Source: Shouchella tritolerans
GTDB lineage: Bacteria > Bacillota > Bacilli > Bacillales > Bacillaceae_D
NCBI RefSeq assembly: GCF_025770735.1
Contig: NZ_JAODPB010000001.1
Location: 434,001-498,000 of the forward strand
Direction of reading: 5' to 3'
Length of the DNA stretch: 64,000 nt
The position numbers and the translations under genes are program-made. Below, in pieces: positions 33,071-42,072 of the stretch; the stretch's first letter is position 1; the number at the start of each line of letters is the position of its first letter. The notes under the pieces were generated by a model. The model saw only the letters and a list, made by a program, of their open reading frames with translations. It had not been told where the DNA came from and ran no database searches.

Positions 33071-33979
33071 TTACCCAAGAAGTTGAAGCACTTGTTGAGG
33101 CGCTTGGTTTGCTTGAGCAAGCATGGATTGAGAAGCTTGAGAAAGAATGTTGTTCTTTGTGTATTCCATGATTTCTTTCGCCATGTCCACGTCACGGATA
33201 CGAGACTCAGCAGCTTGGAGGTTTTCAGAAGAGTTGTCCAAGTTAGAGATCGTGTGCTCAAGACGGTTTTGTGCAGCACCAAGGCTAGAGCGTTGTTTTG
33301 ATACTTGTTTGATCGCATTTTCAACAGCAGCTAGTTGCGTATCAAAATCGTTCGCGTCTGTGTCAGATGAGTCAGCAAACTGTGTCACATCAATATCGGC
33401 AATTTTCAATCCGTCTTCGCCTTCAGTACCAAGTGCATTTGCGCTCATGTCGCCGATTTCGATTGTAATCGTTTGTCCTTGGTTCGCGCCGATTTGGAAA
33501 GTGAAAGAAGCAGGGCCTGTAGTGTCATCTTCACCAACTGCGCCTTTCAACAAATCTTTGCCGTTGAACGCAGTACGGTCAGAAATCCCTTTGCTTCCAT
33601 CCGTCATGCCGCCAATTTCTTCTTTAAGCGAGTTAATTTCATCTTGGATCGCTTGAAGGTCTTCGTCTTGGTTTGTACCTGTGCTACCAGCTTGTACGAC
33701 AAGCTCACGCATACGTTGAAGGATGCTGTGTGTTTCGTCAAGAGCGCCTTCAGCTGTTTGGATAAGAGAGATCCCGTCTTGTGCGTTACGGCTCGCTTGA
33801 TCCAAACCACGGATTTGCGCACGCATTTTTTCGGAGATGGAAAGACCAGCTGCGTCATCCCCTGCACGGTTGATGCGTAGGCCGGAAGAGAGCTTTTCTT
33901 GTGCTTTTGCAGCAGCACCTTGGTTGATGCCGAGTTGGCGATGAGCGTTCATCGCAGACAAGTTGTTATTGATGATCAT
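33071..33979 (-). CDS. hag: Flagellin
   Basis: A 302-residue flagellin from the ATG at 33979 (MIINNNLSAMNAHRQLG); an upstream GTG at 33988 lies on the ribosome site. The conserved N-terminal D0/D1 region (AQEKLSSGLRINRAGDDAAG) and the C-terminal D1/D0 region (ISNLDNSSENLQAAESRIRD, then ending QVLQLLG) bracket a short variable middle (about residues 140-215), which is acidic and rich in Asp/Glu, as often in alkaliphiles. It is the filament protein, secreted by the flagellar export system. A perfect SigD promoter and a CsrA-type leader hairpin are upstream, matching the B. subtilis FliW-CsrA-Hag control. The bidirectional terminator follows 4 bp after the stop. Confidence 0.95.
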   Translation of the reverse strand: MIINNNLSAMNAHRQLGINQGAAAKAQEKLSSGLRINRAGDDAAGLSISEKMRAQIRGLDQASRNAQDGISLIQTAEGALDETHSILQRMRELVVQAGSTGTNQDEDLQAIQDEINSLKEEIGGMTDGSKGISDRTAFNGKDLLKGAVGEDDTTGPASFTFQIGANQGQTITIEIGDMSANALGTEGEDGLKIADIDVTQFADSSDTDANDFDTQLAAVENAIKQVSKQRSSLGAAQNRLEHTISNLDNSSENLQAAESRIRDVDMAKEIMEYTKNNILSQASQSMLAQANQAPQQVLQLLG

Positions 33980-34009
33980 ATTCGTCACACTTCCTTTTGT
34001 TTTTTGTTA

Positions 34010-34023
34010 CCTCATCCTTGAGG
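34010..34023 (-). promoter_or_regulatory. CsrA-type binding hairpin in the hag leader
   Basis: On the minus strand, CCTCAAGGATGAGG folds as CCTC/GAGG with GGA in the loop AAGGAT, the signature of a CsrA site. A second GGA is in the ribosome site AAGGAA (33991-33996). This mirrors the two-site CsrA control of B. subtilis hag. Confidence 0.7.
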
Positions 34024-34053
34024 ATTTGCAGAAGCGCTGTGCTTCTAATTTTT

Positions 34054-34080
34054 TTATCGGCCCGTCTGCAGAATTGTTTA
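34054..34080 (-). promoter_or_regulatory. SigD promoter of hag
   Basis: On the minus strand, TAAA (34077-34080), a 15-base spacer and GCCGATAA (34054-34061) match the SigD consensus TAAA-N15-GCCGATAT almost exactly. Predicted leader is about 65-70 bases. Confidence 0.9.
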
Positions 34081-34660
34081 CAGGCTTTCGAGGATTTTTT
34101 TAGAGAGCGTATTGATTGAAGCAAGTGCGTATAGGCGTAAATAGGCAGCTGCCATAGCTAAGAGATTTTTCCATCTCTTTTTAATGAAAAACTACTAAAA
34201 TTTTTGTAACAAAGGTAGATGGAAGGTCTTTGGAAATGGTAAAATAGTTTTGTTTGCTAGAGTATCGCAAGGGTTAAATAAGAATGTTTGCTTTTTTGTC
34301 ATATTTGTCTTTTTAAATAGATCAAAAGAATGGTTTTATGTAATCACACAAAAAAAACACAAAACCCTTTAAAATTAGTGTATATTAGTCAATAATCGAC
34401 TTTTTTTAACCGATATAAGTAGAATGAGTCCGGTTACGCCTTCTTTACCGTTATCAAGGAAGGCACTCGGCTATGCTAAGGGAAGCATTATTCCTTAGGC
34501 GCATGTCGCCGCCAGCATGGTGTGAGGGGAGGTTCGATGCCTCAAGGGCTAAGCCCAAAATACTAAAAAGGATGAAAAAGATAGAAAAGCGCTTACATTT
34601 CTTGGCCATGTTAGCCTTTTTCTATCTTTTTCAATTTGTAAACATGGAGGCGAATCAATT
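34081..34660 (+). other. Long leader/intergenic region before galU with extensive RNA structure
   Basis: No convincing gene in 580 bp. GATATAAG near 34410 could be a -10. Downstream, several hairpins are visible: GCCTTCTT...AAGGAAGGC (34439-34468), CTAAGG...CCTTAG (34475-34499), a GAGG...CCTC stem (around 34530-34545) and GGGCTAAGCCC (34546-34556). A large stem of GAAAAAGATAGAAAAG (34574-34589) and CTTTTTCTATCTTTTTC (34616-34632) ends just before the galU ribosome site. It could act as an attenuator or riboswitch-like leader. I do not recognise a known riboswitch class. Confidence 0.5.
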
Positions 34661-35542
34661 ATGTCAAAAGTAAAAAAAGCAATAATCCCAGCAGCAGGCC
34701 TTGGAACACGTTTCCTGCCAGCCACAAAAGCAATGCCGAAAGAAATGTTGCCAATTGTCGATAAACCGACCATCCAATACATCATTGAAGAAGCAATTGA
34801 AGCTGGCATCGAAGACATTATTATTGTGACAGGTAAAGGAAAACGGGCGATTGAAGACCATTTCGACCATTCATTTGAACTCGAACAAAACTTGTTCAAC
34901 AAAGGCAAACTCGACATGCTCGAAAAAGTCCAAGCTTCATCAAAAGTCGAACTCCACTATATACGGCAAAAAGAACCAAAAGGACTTGGCCATGCCGTCT
35001 GGTGTGCCCGTAAGTTTATCGGCAATGAACCATTTGCCGTCCTCCTCGGTGACGATATCGTTCAGGCAGAAACGCCAAGCCTAAAACAACTCATGAACCA
35101 ATACGACCAAACCGAACGCTCCGTCATCGGCGTCCAATCCGTACCGGAAAACGAAACGCACCGCTACGGCATCATCGACCCAGAATCACAAAACGGCCGC
35201 CTTTACCGAGTATCAAGCTTTGTTGAAAAGCCAAAACAAGGCACAGCGCCATCCAACTTAGCGATCATGGGCCGCTATATCCTCACGCCAGAGATATTTA
35301 CTTTCCTAGAAAAACAAGAAACAGGCGCTGGCGGCGAAATCCAGCTAACCGATGCGATCCAAACATTGAACGAACAACAAAACGTCTACGCCTACGACTT
35401 TGAAGGCAAACGTTTCGACGTTGGCGAAAAACTCGGCTTCGTCTTAACGCAATTGGAGTTTGCGTTGGAGCGGGAGGAATTGAGGGAACCATTGCTCCAG
35501 AAAATGAGGGAGTTCATTAACGAAAAAACGGCGATTAACTAA
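34661..35542 (+). CDS. galU: UTP-glucose-1-phosphate uridylyltransferase
   Basis: A 293-residue nucleotidyltransferase. The ATG follows CATGGAGG. Signature segments are [20 protein letters not shown] (nucleotide and sugar-phosphate binding), [27 protein letters not shown], and [10 protein letters not shown]. It makes UDP-glucose, which the ugd-type gene at the other end of the cluster can oxidise to UDP-glucuronate. It is the first gene of the exopolysaccharide cluster and follows a long structured leader. Base composition is higher in G+C than in the inner cluster genes. Confidence 0.95.
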   Translation: MSKVKKAIIPAAGLGTRFLPATKAMPKEMLPIVDKPTIQYIIEEAIEAGIEDIIIVTGKGKRAIEDHFDHSFELEQNLFNKGKLDMLEKVQASSKVELHYIRQKEPKGLGHAVWCARKFIGNEPFAVLLGDDIVQAETPSLKQLMNQYDQTERSVIGVQSVPENETHRYGIIDPESQNGRLYRVSSFVEKPKQGTAPSNLAIMGRYILTPEIFTFLEKQETGAGGEIQLTDAIQTLNEQQNVYAYDFEGKRFDVGEKLGFVLTQLEFALEREELREPLLQKMREFINEKTAIN

Positions 35543-35562
35543 GTAGGAAAAGGGGGAACAAA

Positions 35563-36237
35563 ATGGAGGCATCGCGCACTGAAGCCATCCAACACAGATC
35601 GAGGAAGCAAGAACAAGTAACAGTTAACGACTCGAAAGGCTACCTCTTTGCTAAACGCACCTTGGACATTGCCGCAGCAACAGCGGGGTTGATCTTGCTT
35701 TCCCCGCTGTTTTTCATTCTTGCTATCCTCATCAAATGGGAAGATCCAAAAGGCCCGGTAATCTTCAAACAAGTTCGTGTCGGACAAGATGGGAAAGAGT
35801 TCTATATGTACAAATTCCGGTCAATGGTCAGTAACGCAGAAGAACTGCTAAAGGACTTACTCGACAAAAATGAAGTAAGTGGATTAATGTTTAAAATGAA
35901 AGACGATCCACGCGTCACAAAAGTTGGGAAATTTATTCGTCGGACAAGCATAGATGAGCTTCCCCAACTTGTCAATGTCCTTAAAGGCGAAATGAGCCTC
36001 GTTGGTCCGCGGCCGCCATTGCCGAGAGAAGTGGCAGATTATAATACATATCACAAGCAAAGATTGCTTGTGAAGCCTGGGTGTACAGGTGTTTGGCAAG
36101 TGAGTGCGAGAAATAATGTTGGTTTTGAAGAGATGGTGGAGATGGATTTGGAGTATATAAGAAATCGATCCATTATCTTAGACTGCTTGCTAATTTACAA
36201 AACTATATTTGCCGTTATTAAGTCAGAAGCCTATTAA
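35563..36237 (+). CDS. Initiating sugar-phosphate transferase (undecaprenyl-phosphate type)
   Basis: A 224-residue bacterial sugar transferase of the WbaP/EpsL/TuaA family. One N-terminal membrane hairpin (AATAGLILLSPLFFILAILI) is followed by the cytoplasmic catalytic domain with RVGQDGKEFYMYKFRSM, RRTSIDELPQLVNVLKGEMS, GPRPPLPREV and KPGCTGVWQVSARN. The ATG follows AAAAGGGGG. It transfers a sugar-1-phosphate from a UDP-sugar to undecaprenyl phosphate, the first step of the repeat unit. It is 20 bp after galU. Confidence 0.93.
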   Translation: MEASRTEAIQHRSRKQEQVTVNDSKGYLFAKRTLDIAAATAGLILLSPLFFILAILIKWEDPKGPVIFKQVRVGQDGKEFYMYKFRSMVSNAEELLKDLLDKNEVSGLMFKMKDDPRVTKVGKFIRRTSIDELPQLVNVLKGEMSLVGPRPPLPREVADYNTYHKQRLLVKPGCTGVWQVSARNNVGFEEMVEMDLEYIRNRSIILDCLLIYKTIFAVIKSEAY

Positions 36238-36270
36238 ATATAATAGGCAATTGATAAAAAGGAAAATGTA

Positions 36271-37560
36271 ATGGTTAAATTAATATTAAAAAATAAATTC
36301 ATGCGCAATCTTTCTCTTTTAATGTCGGGAACAGTTGTTGCTCAACTTTTGACAGTTGGAGTGACGCCTATTCTAACTAGATTGTATTCACCTGACGCTT
36401 TTGGGGCTCTTGCTATTTTTTCATCGATAGCAGGTGTTTTAATCATTTTAAGCACTTGTAGATATGAGATGGCAATCGTGTTACCAAAAGAAGAGAGAGT
36501 TGCTATTAATATTCTAGGTCTATGTTTCTCTATTTGTGTTATTACATGTATGGTTTACTACTTACTAATCTTATTATTTGGTAAAAGTATTATAAGTGTC
36601 TTTGAAATTACAGAAATAGAAGATGTACTGTGGATCTTACCATTAAGCGCACTAGCAATGGGGATTTACAATACCCTTAACTACTGGTCGACAAGGAACA
36701 AGCAATTTAAACGAGTTTCTATTTCACGAGTCACACAAGCCGGTGGGGTAACTGCAACACAAATAGGCCTAGGTGTAGGGAAAGTGCATAGTCTTGGCTT
36801 ATTTATAGGGACTGTAACAGGTCAAATGATTGGTTCTTTGGTGCTGGCTTTGCAAGTATGGAAATCAGATGGTATTCGGATTAAAAGAAACTTAAACGTA
36901 AGGATTTGGTTAAAGCTTCTCTTCGAATATAAAGATTTTCCTTTGTATAGCTCTACACAAGCAATGATTAATGCTGCTTCTATTTCAATACCTCCATTAT
37001 TATTAGGAATTTTTTATAATGCTACGACAGTTGGATACTATGCCCTAGGTATAAAGTTAATTCAATTACCAATTGCTTTAATCGGTGATGCTTTTAACCA
37101 GGTCTTCTTTCCAAAATTTAGTGATCATGCAAATAAAAACGATGATTTATATAAGGAGTTAAAGAAGGCTACGTTACTATTAGCATTAATTGCATTTCTT
37201 CCTGCAGTTGGAATTATTTTATTTTCCCCTATAATATTCGAATTTTTTCTAGGAACTGGGTGGGGGAACGCAGGAGTATTTTCTAGTTTGCTAGTAGTTT
37301 GGCTGTATTTTAGTTTCATTAATAGACCTGCGGTTGTAGCAATACAGGTATTAAGAAAACAAAAGTACTTCTTATATTATGAAATCTTTCTTTTTATTAC
37401 AAGGTTTATTGTTTTGTTTGTAAGCGCACAGCATTTAAATGCTTTTGAAAGTATAGGTTTATATAGCATTGTAGGGGGCATATTTAATTTAAGCCTTATC
37501 CTTATTGTTTTAAAGACCACTAAAAATTATAAGAAAAAAATTACTAGAGGTAGTGAATAG
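36271..37560 (+). CDS. Polysaccharide flippase (Wzx family)
   Basis: A 429-residue membrane protein with about twelve transmembrane segments, of the MATE/MOP-type oligosaccharide flippase family. N-terminal FMRNLSLLMSGTVVAQLLTV and TPILTRLYSPDAFGALAIF are typical. It moves the lipid-linked repeat unit to the outer face. Its base composition is markedly more AT-rich than galU and the sugar transferase gene, marking the start of the variable core of the cluster. The next gene starts within its last codons. Confidence 0.9.
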   Translation: MVKLILKNKFMRNLSLLMSGTVVAQLLTVGVTPILTRLYSPDAFGALAIFSSIAGVLIILSTCRYEMAIVLPKEERVAINILGLCFSICVITCMVYYLLILLFGKSIISVFEITEIEDVLWILPLSALAMGIYNTLNYWSTRNKQFKRVSISRVTQAGGVTATQIGLGVGKVHSLGLFIGTVTGQMIGSLVLALQVWKSDGIRIKRNLNVRIWLKLLFEYKDFPLYSSTQAMINAASISIPPLLLGIFYNATTVGYYALGIKLIQLPIALIGDAFNQVFFPKFSDHANKNDDLYKELKKATLLLALIAFLPAVGIILFSPIIFEFFLGTGWGNAGVFSSLLVVWLYFSFINRPAVVAIQVLRKQKYFLYYEIFLFITRFIVLFVSAQHLNAFESIGLYSIVGGIFNLSLILIVLKTTKNYKKKITRGSE

Positions 37561-38437
37561 ATTGAAGGAATTCTTAAAAAATAAATCTATGGAAAATCGT
37601 TTCCTTCAAAAGATATGGCTGAGGGGAGTTTATTTTAAGTACCATAGGCGTCTGTTATCATTTAGAAACCCAAAAACATTTACTGAAAAAATGCAATGGG
37701 CAAAAGTCTACAGTGATTTAGAAAATTTGGCGTCCTATGTAGATAAGTATGAGGTTCGCCAATATGTTAAGGATACTATAGGGGAACAATACTTAATTCC
37801 AAGTTTAGGTGTTTACAGTAATGCGAAGGATATTGATTTTAATTCGTTACCGTCTTCTTTTGTAATAAAAGCTGTGCATAGTGCTGGGCAGAATCTCATA
37901 ATTCCTAATAAAAAAGAGATTGATTTTGAAAAGACAAGAAATGAAGTAGACCAATGGTTAAAATCCAATTACTACAAAATTACTGGTGAGAAGAACTACA
38001 AGCACATAATTCCAAGACTAGTTATTGAGGAATATATAAAAGAAGAAACTGGTGGATTAAAAGACTACAAATTTTACTGTTTTAAAGGCAAACCATCTTT
38101 TATTCAAGTCATTAGTAACAGAGAGCACAACCAAACAATTGATTACTTCGATTTAAAATGGAACAACCTAAATATCCGGTCAAAAATGTATCAAAATTCG
38201 ATGAAAGCAATTAGTAGACCAAGCAATTTGGAAGAAATGGTGAAGGTTGCAGAGTTGTTGTCTGCTAAGTTTTCTTTTGTCAGAGTAGATTTATATAGTG
38301 TTCGCAATAAAATTTATTTTGGAGAGTTGACTTTCACCCCAGCTAACGGTTTAAGGCCATATGAGAGTTTGAAACATGATATTTGGATTGGGAGCTTTAT
38401 AGAAAAAGAAGATTTACGTTCTTTTATCTTGAAGTGA
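37553..38437 (+). CDS. TupA-like ATP-grasp protein
   Basis: A 294-residue protein of the TupA-like ATP-grasp family. FRNPKTFTEKMQWAKVYSD at the N-terminus, the DKYEVRQYVKDTIGEQYLIP lid region, PSSFVIKAVHSAG and FGELTFTPANG are the family's usual blocks. The start is uncertain: GTG at 37553 is 2 bp after AGAGG, TTG at 37562 has better spacing. TupA takes part in teichuronopeptide synthesis, a wall polymer important for alkaliphilic Bacillus. In polysaccharide clusters these proteins are thought to add amino acids or act as unusual glycosyltransferases. Confidence 0.8.
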   Translation: MNRLKEFLKNKSMENRFLQKIWLRGVYFKYHRRLLSFRNPKTFTEKMQWAKVYSDLENLASYVDKYEVRQYVKDTIGEQYLIPSLGVYSNAKDIDFNSLPSSFVIKAVHSAGQNLIIPNKKEIDFEKTRNEVDQWLKSNYYKITGEKNYKHIIPRLVIEEYIKEETGGLKDYKFYCFKGKPSFIQVISNREHNQTIDYFDLKWNNLNIRSKMYQNSMKAISRPSNLEEMVKVAELLSAKFSFVRVDLYSVRNKIYFGELTFTPANGLRPYESLKHDIWIGSFIEKEDLRSFILK

Positions 38438-38452
38438 GAGAGGTAGCCGATT

Positions 38453-39607
38453 GTGAAAAAAAATATTGTCTTCTTAAGTCATACTTTTATAGGGGGACCA
38501 TTTGTAGTAGGCTCTCATCATTTGGCTAAAGAATTGGCAAGACAGGGTCATAAGGTTTTGCATATAAGTACACCTTTAACATTATTACATTTGTTTAAGA
38601 AAGATGAGATTACAAGCTTAAAACGCTCAAAAAAAGATTCCCTGGAAAAAATAACGGATAACTGTTATCAACTCATACCATCTTCTTATGGATTACCCTG
38701 GAAGATATCTGGGGAAATATATAAGAAAACGAAAATAAATTTACTTACCAAACCAACTGAGAAAATAGTAAAAAAATCAATAAAAAGTGTATTTGATAAT
38801 CAAGTCATAGATTATTTATTAATAGACCAACCTACTATGATAGGGCTAGAAAATATAATACCGTCTAAAAAAATTATCTATAGGGCGACCGATATATATA
38901 GTGAAATGTTGAGTGATCCAAATATAGTAAAGGCTGAAATCGATCTTTTAGAAAAAAGTGACGCAATGATAGGAACATCGCCCACAGTTAGTAGCTACTT
39001 AAAATCTTTAGATGGGGAACTTCCCCTTTTAACATTAGAAAATGCTGCTGATTTAAATTTGTTTAAATCAAAAACTAAGAAACCAAATTATTATGTGGGC
39101 ATGGAATCCCCTATTATGGTATACGTAGGTGCCCTTGACAGGAGATTTGACTTTCAGACTATATATTGGATTGCTTCAAATTTAAAGTCAATAAATATAG
39201 TTTTAATAGGGCCGCTGGTAGAAAGTAAAGAAGTAGAATGCCTATCAGAGTTAAGCAATGTCTATATAATGGGCCCTATCCAATATGAAAAAATTCCATC
39301 ATATTTACAACATGCTGATATCGCTATATTGCCCCTGAGTGACCACCCCTCAAACAAAGGAAGGAGCCCAATGAAACTTTATGAATATTTAGCTTCGGGG
39401 CTACCAATAGTATGCAAAGCTGTGGACGATTTGAAAAAGCGCCAATTAAAGCATGTTTACTTCTATGAAGAGTCGGAAGAAATTCTAGAATTGATACCGG
39501 AACTCTTGAATAAAAAAACAGATAAAGATACTATTAAGAATAGCTTCGGAGAGGTTTCCTGGGAAAACAATACAAGAAAGTTAATGAGTTTTATTTCTGA
39601 TCTGTAG
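38453..39607 (+). CDS. Glycosyltransferase (GT-B fold, TuaH-like)
   Basis: A 384-residue GT-B enzyme. The GTG at 38453 follows GAGAGGTAG. The N-terminal Rossmann half begins NIVFLSHTFIGGPFVVGSHH. The C-terminal nucleotide-binding half has MVYVGALDRRFDFQTIYWIA and the donor-site region PLSDHPSNKGRSPMKLYEYL, then ASGLPIVCKA. The pattern resembles TuaH-type teichuronic acid glycosyltransferases. It adds one sugar to the growing lipid-linked unit; donor and acceptor are not predictable. AT-rich like its neighbours. Confidence 0.82.
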   Translation: MKKNIVFLSHTFIGGPFVVGSHHLAKELARQGHKVLHISTPLTLLHLFKKDEITSLKRSKKDSLEKITDNCYQLIPSSYGLPWKISGEIYKKTKINLLTKPTEKIVKKSIKSVFDNQVIDYLLIDQPTMIGLENIIPSKKIIYRATDIYSEMLSDPNIVKAEIDLLEKSDAMIGTSPTVSSYLKSLDGELPLLTLENAADLNLFKSKTKKPNYYVGMESPIMVYVGALDRRFDFQTIYWIASNLKSINIVLIGPLVESKEVECLSELSNVYIMGPIQYEKIPSYLQHADIAILPLSDHPSNKGRSPMKLYEYLASGLPIVCKAVDDLKKRQLKHVYFYEESEEILELIPELLNKKTDKDTIKNSFGEVSWENNTRKLMSFISDL

Positions 39608-39743
39608 ACAATTAACCTATATAATTTCGCTTCTTTAATAAAGAGGGAGGATCTCGATTCAATAAAGGAACATTCTTGGGCACATAAAAATTATTCGTTT
39701 GCTTGAGTTCCTAACGAATTTATGAACTTTGGAGTTTTAAACT

Positions 39744-40988
39744 ATGACCAATAATTCAAAGTGGTGGAGTTCACCATACGGTATTGTAGCGTTTTTTCTT
39801 TTACCTATTTACTGCTTTATATTTTTAGTAACAAATAATAATTTGATAGCTGGCACGAAAAATTATTTTTCTTTAGAATACTTTTTATTGGGTTTGTTGT
39901 ATCTATGCATATTTTTGTTTTTTGCATTTCTAGGTACAAGGATTAGTTTAACTAAAAAAAAATATGAAATTACAACGCTACATATAAAATCAAGTTTCTT
40001 GGATTTATTAGCTTTGTTGACCGTTACAGCCTATGTAGTTTGGTTTGGAGAGCTTTTGTTTCAACCGGAGATAATAATAAATATACTAATGGGACAGGGA
40101 GGGACTGATGGAGTTAGAAACTTTGTCTCAACGGTTCCAGGTGTCACCACCTTATCACAATTAGGTATTTTGTACTCAATAATATTCTTAAATTGTTATT
40201 TTGATGAGGATTATAAACTAAAAAAAAGATATTTTTTCTATTTCTTTATTATAATCTTTCTCACTTTATTTAGAGTTGTGGCCTGGTCCGAGAGGCTAGC
40301 GTTTATAGAGATCTTAATTCCTACAATTTTAATAGTCGTTGCTAATTTAAGGTTGAAAACTAAAATACTAATAAGAATGATTAAATACGCTCCATATATT
40401 GGTGTAGTGTTATTACTAGTGTTCTTTGGGGCAACGGAATATTTTAGATCTTGGAATTACTACAGGAATCAGTACAACAATAATATAATAGAGTTTGTTC
40501 TTGAAAGAGTAATGAATTATTATTCCACTTCCCTTAACAATGGAGCAGGGATAATTGAAAATTTTAGCGGTTTGGAAGGGAACTTATGGTTTCTACTGAA
40601 CTGGCTTTACAAATTACCGATAATCGGTGATAAATTTGTAGAAACGTTTGATGCGAATCCAATAATTTCTGAATTTCTTAAACGATATGCTAATGAAGAA
40701 TACAATAACCCCTCAGGTCTTTTTATAATTGCTCAGGAGTTAGGTATATTTGGGGGAATGGTTTATGTATTACTATTTGGATTATTGGCTGGGTCATTAT
40801 ACCGTTCATTTTATTTTAAGAACGGCGTAGGTTTATATCTTTATCCAATAGTATACATTTCGATTTTGGAATTTTTTAGATTAGTTTATTTGAGTGAAAG
40901 CAGGACTTTTCCCATTTTGCTATTTGGCTTAATTGGCTATCTGTTCTTTACAAGAAAAAAAAGAAAAGAGGCTTCATATGAGCGGTAA
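39744..40988 (+). CDS. Polysaccharide repeat-unit polymerase (Wzy-like)
   Basis: A 414-residue membrane protein with about eleven transmembrane segments and one large outside loop (about residues 240-330), typical of O-antigen/capsule polymerases. FRVVAWSERLAFIEILIPTI and NNPSGLFIIAQELGIFGGMV are characteristic placements. The ATG follows TTTGGAG. It joins repeat units on the outer face after flipping by Wzx. Its end overlaps the next glycosyltransferase start by 11 bp. Wzy proteins vary greatly in sequence, so the call rests on topology and context. Confidence 0.8.
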   Translation: MTNNSKWWSSPYGIVAFFLLPIYCFIFLVTNNNLIAGTKNYFSLEYFLLGLLYLCIFLFFAFLGTRISLTKKKYEITTLHIKSSFLDLLALLTVTAYVVWFGELLFQPEIIINILMGQGGTDGVRNFVSTVPGVTTLSQLGILYSIIFLNCYFDEDYKLKKRYFFYFFIIIFLTLFRVVAWSERLAFIEILIPTILIVVANLRLKTKILIRMIKYAPYIGVVLLLVFFGATEYFRSWNYYRNQYNNNIIEFVLERVMNYYSTSLNNGAGIIENFSGLEGNLWFLLNWLYKLPIIGDKFVETFDANPIISEFLKRYANEEYNNPSGLFIIAQELGIFGGMVYVLLFGLLAGSLYRSFYFKNGVGLYLYPIVYISILEFFRLVYLSESRTFPILLFGLIGYLFFTRKKRKEASYER

Positions 40989-42072
40989 GGTTATATACAT
41001 AAATGGTAGGTTCCTTACTCAAACTATAACAGGTGTTCAAAGATATGCGATTGAGATCCTAAAGGGAATTGATAAAGTAATCGACAAAAACCCAGCCTAT
41101 TTAAAAGATATTGAGTTGATTATCTTAATGCCTAATCAGCTCCCAAACACTACTATTACCTTCCGACATATAAAACAAAGGAAAGTAGGTAAGCTTAAGG
41201 GGCATTTATGGGAACAGTTCGAACTCCCCTATTTTTCTAGAGGATGCGGATTAATAAATTTGTGTAATCTTTCCCCTTTAGTTAAAAGGAGTCAAATAAT
41301 CACTATACATGATGTGGCAGTTTACACAAGACACAACAATCAATCAATTTTATTTAAATACTGGTATAAAATAAATTATAACATCTTTAAAGGCAGGTTC
41401 AAAAAGGTATTAACTGTTTCAGATTTTTCTATGGACGAGATAGTAAGGTATAAAATTTTTCCTCGGGAAAAAATCACGGTTACCCAAGAGGGAAAAGAAC
41501 ATATCTTGAAAGTAAAAGAAGACTATAGCGTTTTTGATAAACATAGCCTGAATCCCAAAGAATATTTTTTAGCGGTTAGTAGTCTAAACCCTACCAAGAA
41601 CTTTAAGGGTATAGTAAATGCGTTAAAATTACTAGACGAGAATGTAACTGTTGTTATCGCAGGAGGTTCTAATTCAAAAGTTTTTAATGAAGAAGACATA
41701 GTTTTTCCTGGCAACGTTAAAAGGGTTGGCTATATATCTGATTCAGAATTAAAAGCTCTTTACCTAGAGGCAAAAGGATTCATATATCCTTCACTCTATG
41801 AAGGGTTTGGGCTTCCCCCTTTAGAGGCAATGTCATTGGGGTGTCCTGTTATAGTATCTAATGCTGCATCTCTTCCAGAAGTTTGCAAGGATGCCGCTGT
41901 CTACTGTAACCCATATGATCCAAAGGACATTGCTCGAACTATAAAATTATTAAATGAAGATAACCAATTACGATCTGAGTTAAGTAGAAAAGGTAGTCTA
42001 AGATCAGAGAGTTATTCATGGGAGCGGGCAGCGGAAAATATTTTAGAAGTGTTGAAGGAGATATATTCTTAA
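40978..42072 (+). CDS. Glycosyltransferase family 4
   Basis: A 364-residue GT4 enzyme starting at the ATG at 40978 after AAAGAGG, inside the end of the polymerase gene. N-terminal [19 protein letters not shown] is typical for family 4 enzymes using GDP-mannose or dTDP-rhamnose donors. The second half has [19 protein letters not shown], then [18 protein letters not shown] with the E-x7-E donor-site motif. It likely adds mannose or a deoxysugar to the repeat unit. Its TAA shares a base with the ATG of the next gene. Confidence 0.88.
   Translation: MSGKVIYINGRFLTQTITGVQRYAIEILKGIDKVIDKNPAYLKDIELIILMPNQLPNTTITFRHIKQRKVGKLKGHLWEQFELPYFSRGCGLINLCNLSPLVKRSQIITIHDVAVYTRHNNQSILFKYWYKINYNIFKGRFKKVLTVSDFSMDEIVRYKIFPREKITVTQEGKEHILKVKEDYSVFDKHSLNPKEYFLAVSSLNPTKNFKGIVNALKLLDENVTVVIAGGSNSKVFNEEDIVFPGNVKRVGYISDSELKALYLEAKGFIYPSLYEGFGLPPLEAMSLGCPVIVSNAASLPEVCKDAAVYCNPYDPKDIARTIKLLNEDNQLRSELSRKGSLRSESYSWERAAENILEVLKEIYS

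Noticed and set aside
34400-34560. Known riboswitch (c-di-GMP, cobalamin, ydaO or THF type) before galU
   Set aside because: I looked for conserved cores of these classes and could not find a convincing match.
34473-34673. 66-codon open frame before galU
   Set aside because: It runs through the leader hairpins and overlaps the galU start; the RNA structure explains the sequence better.
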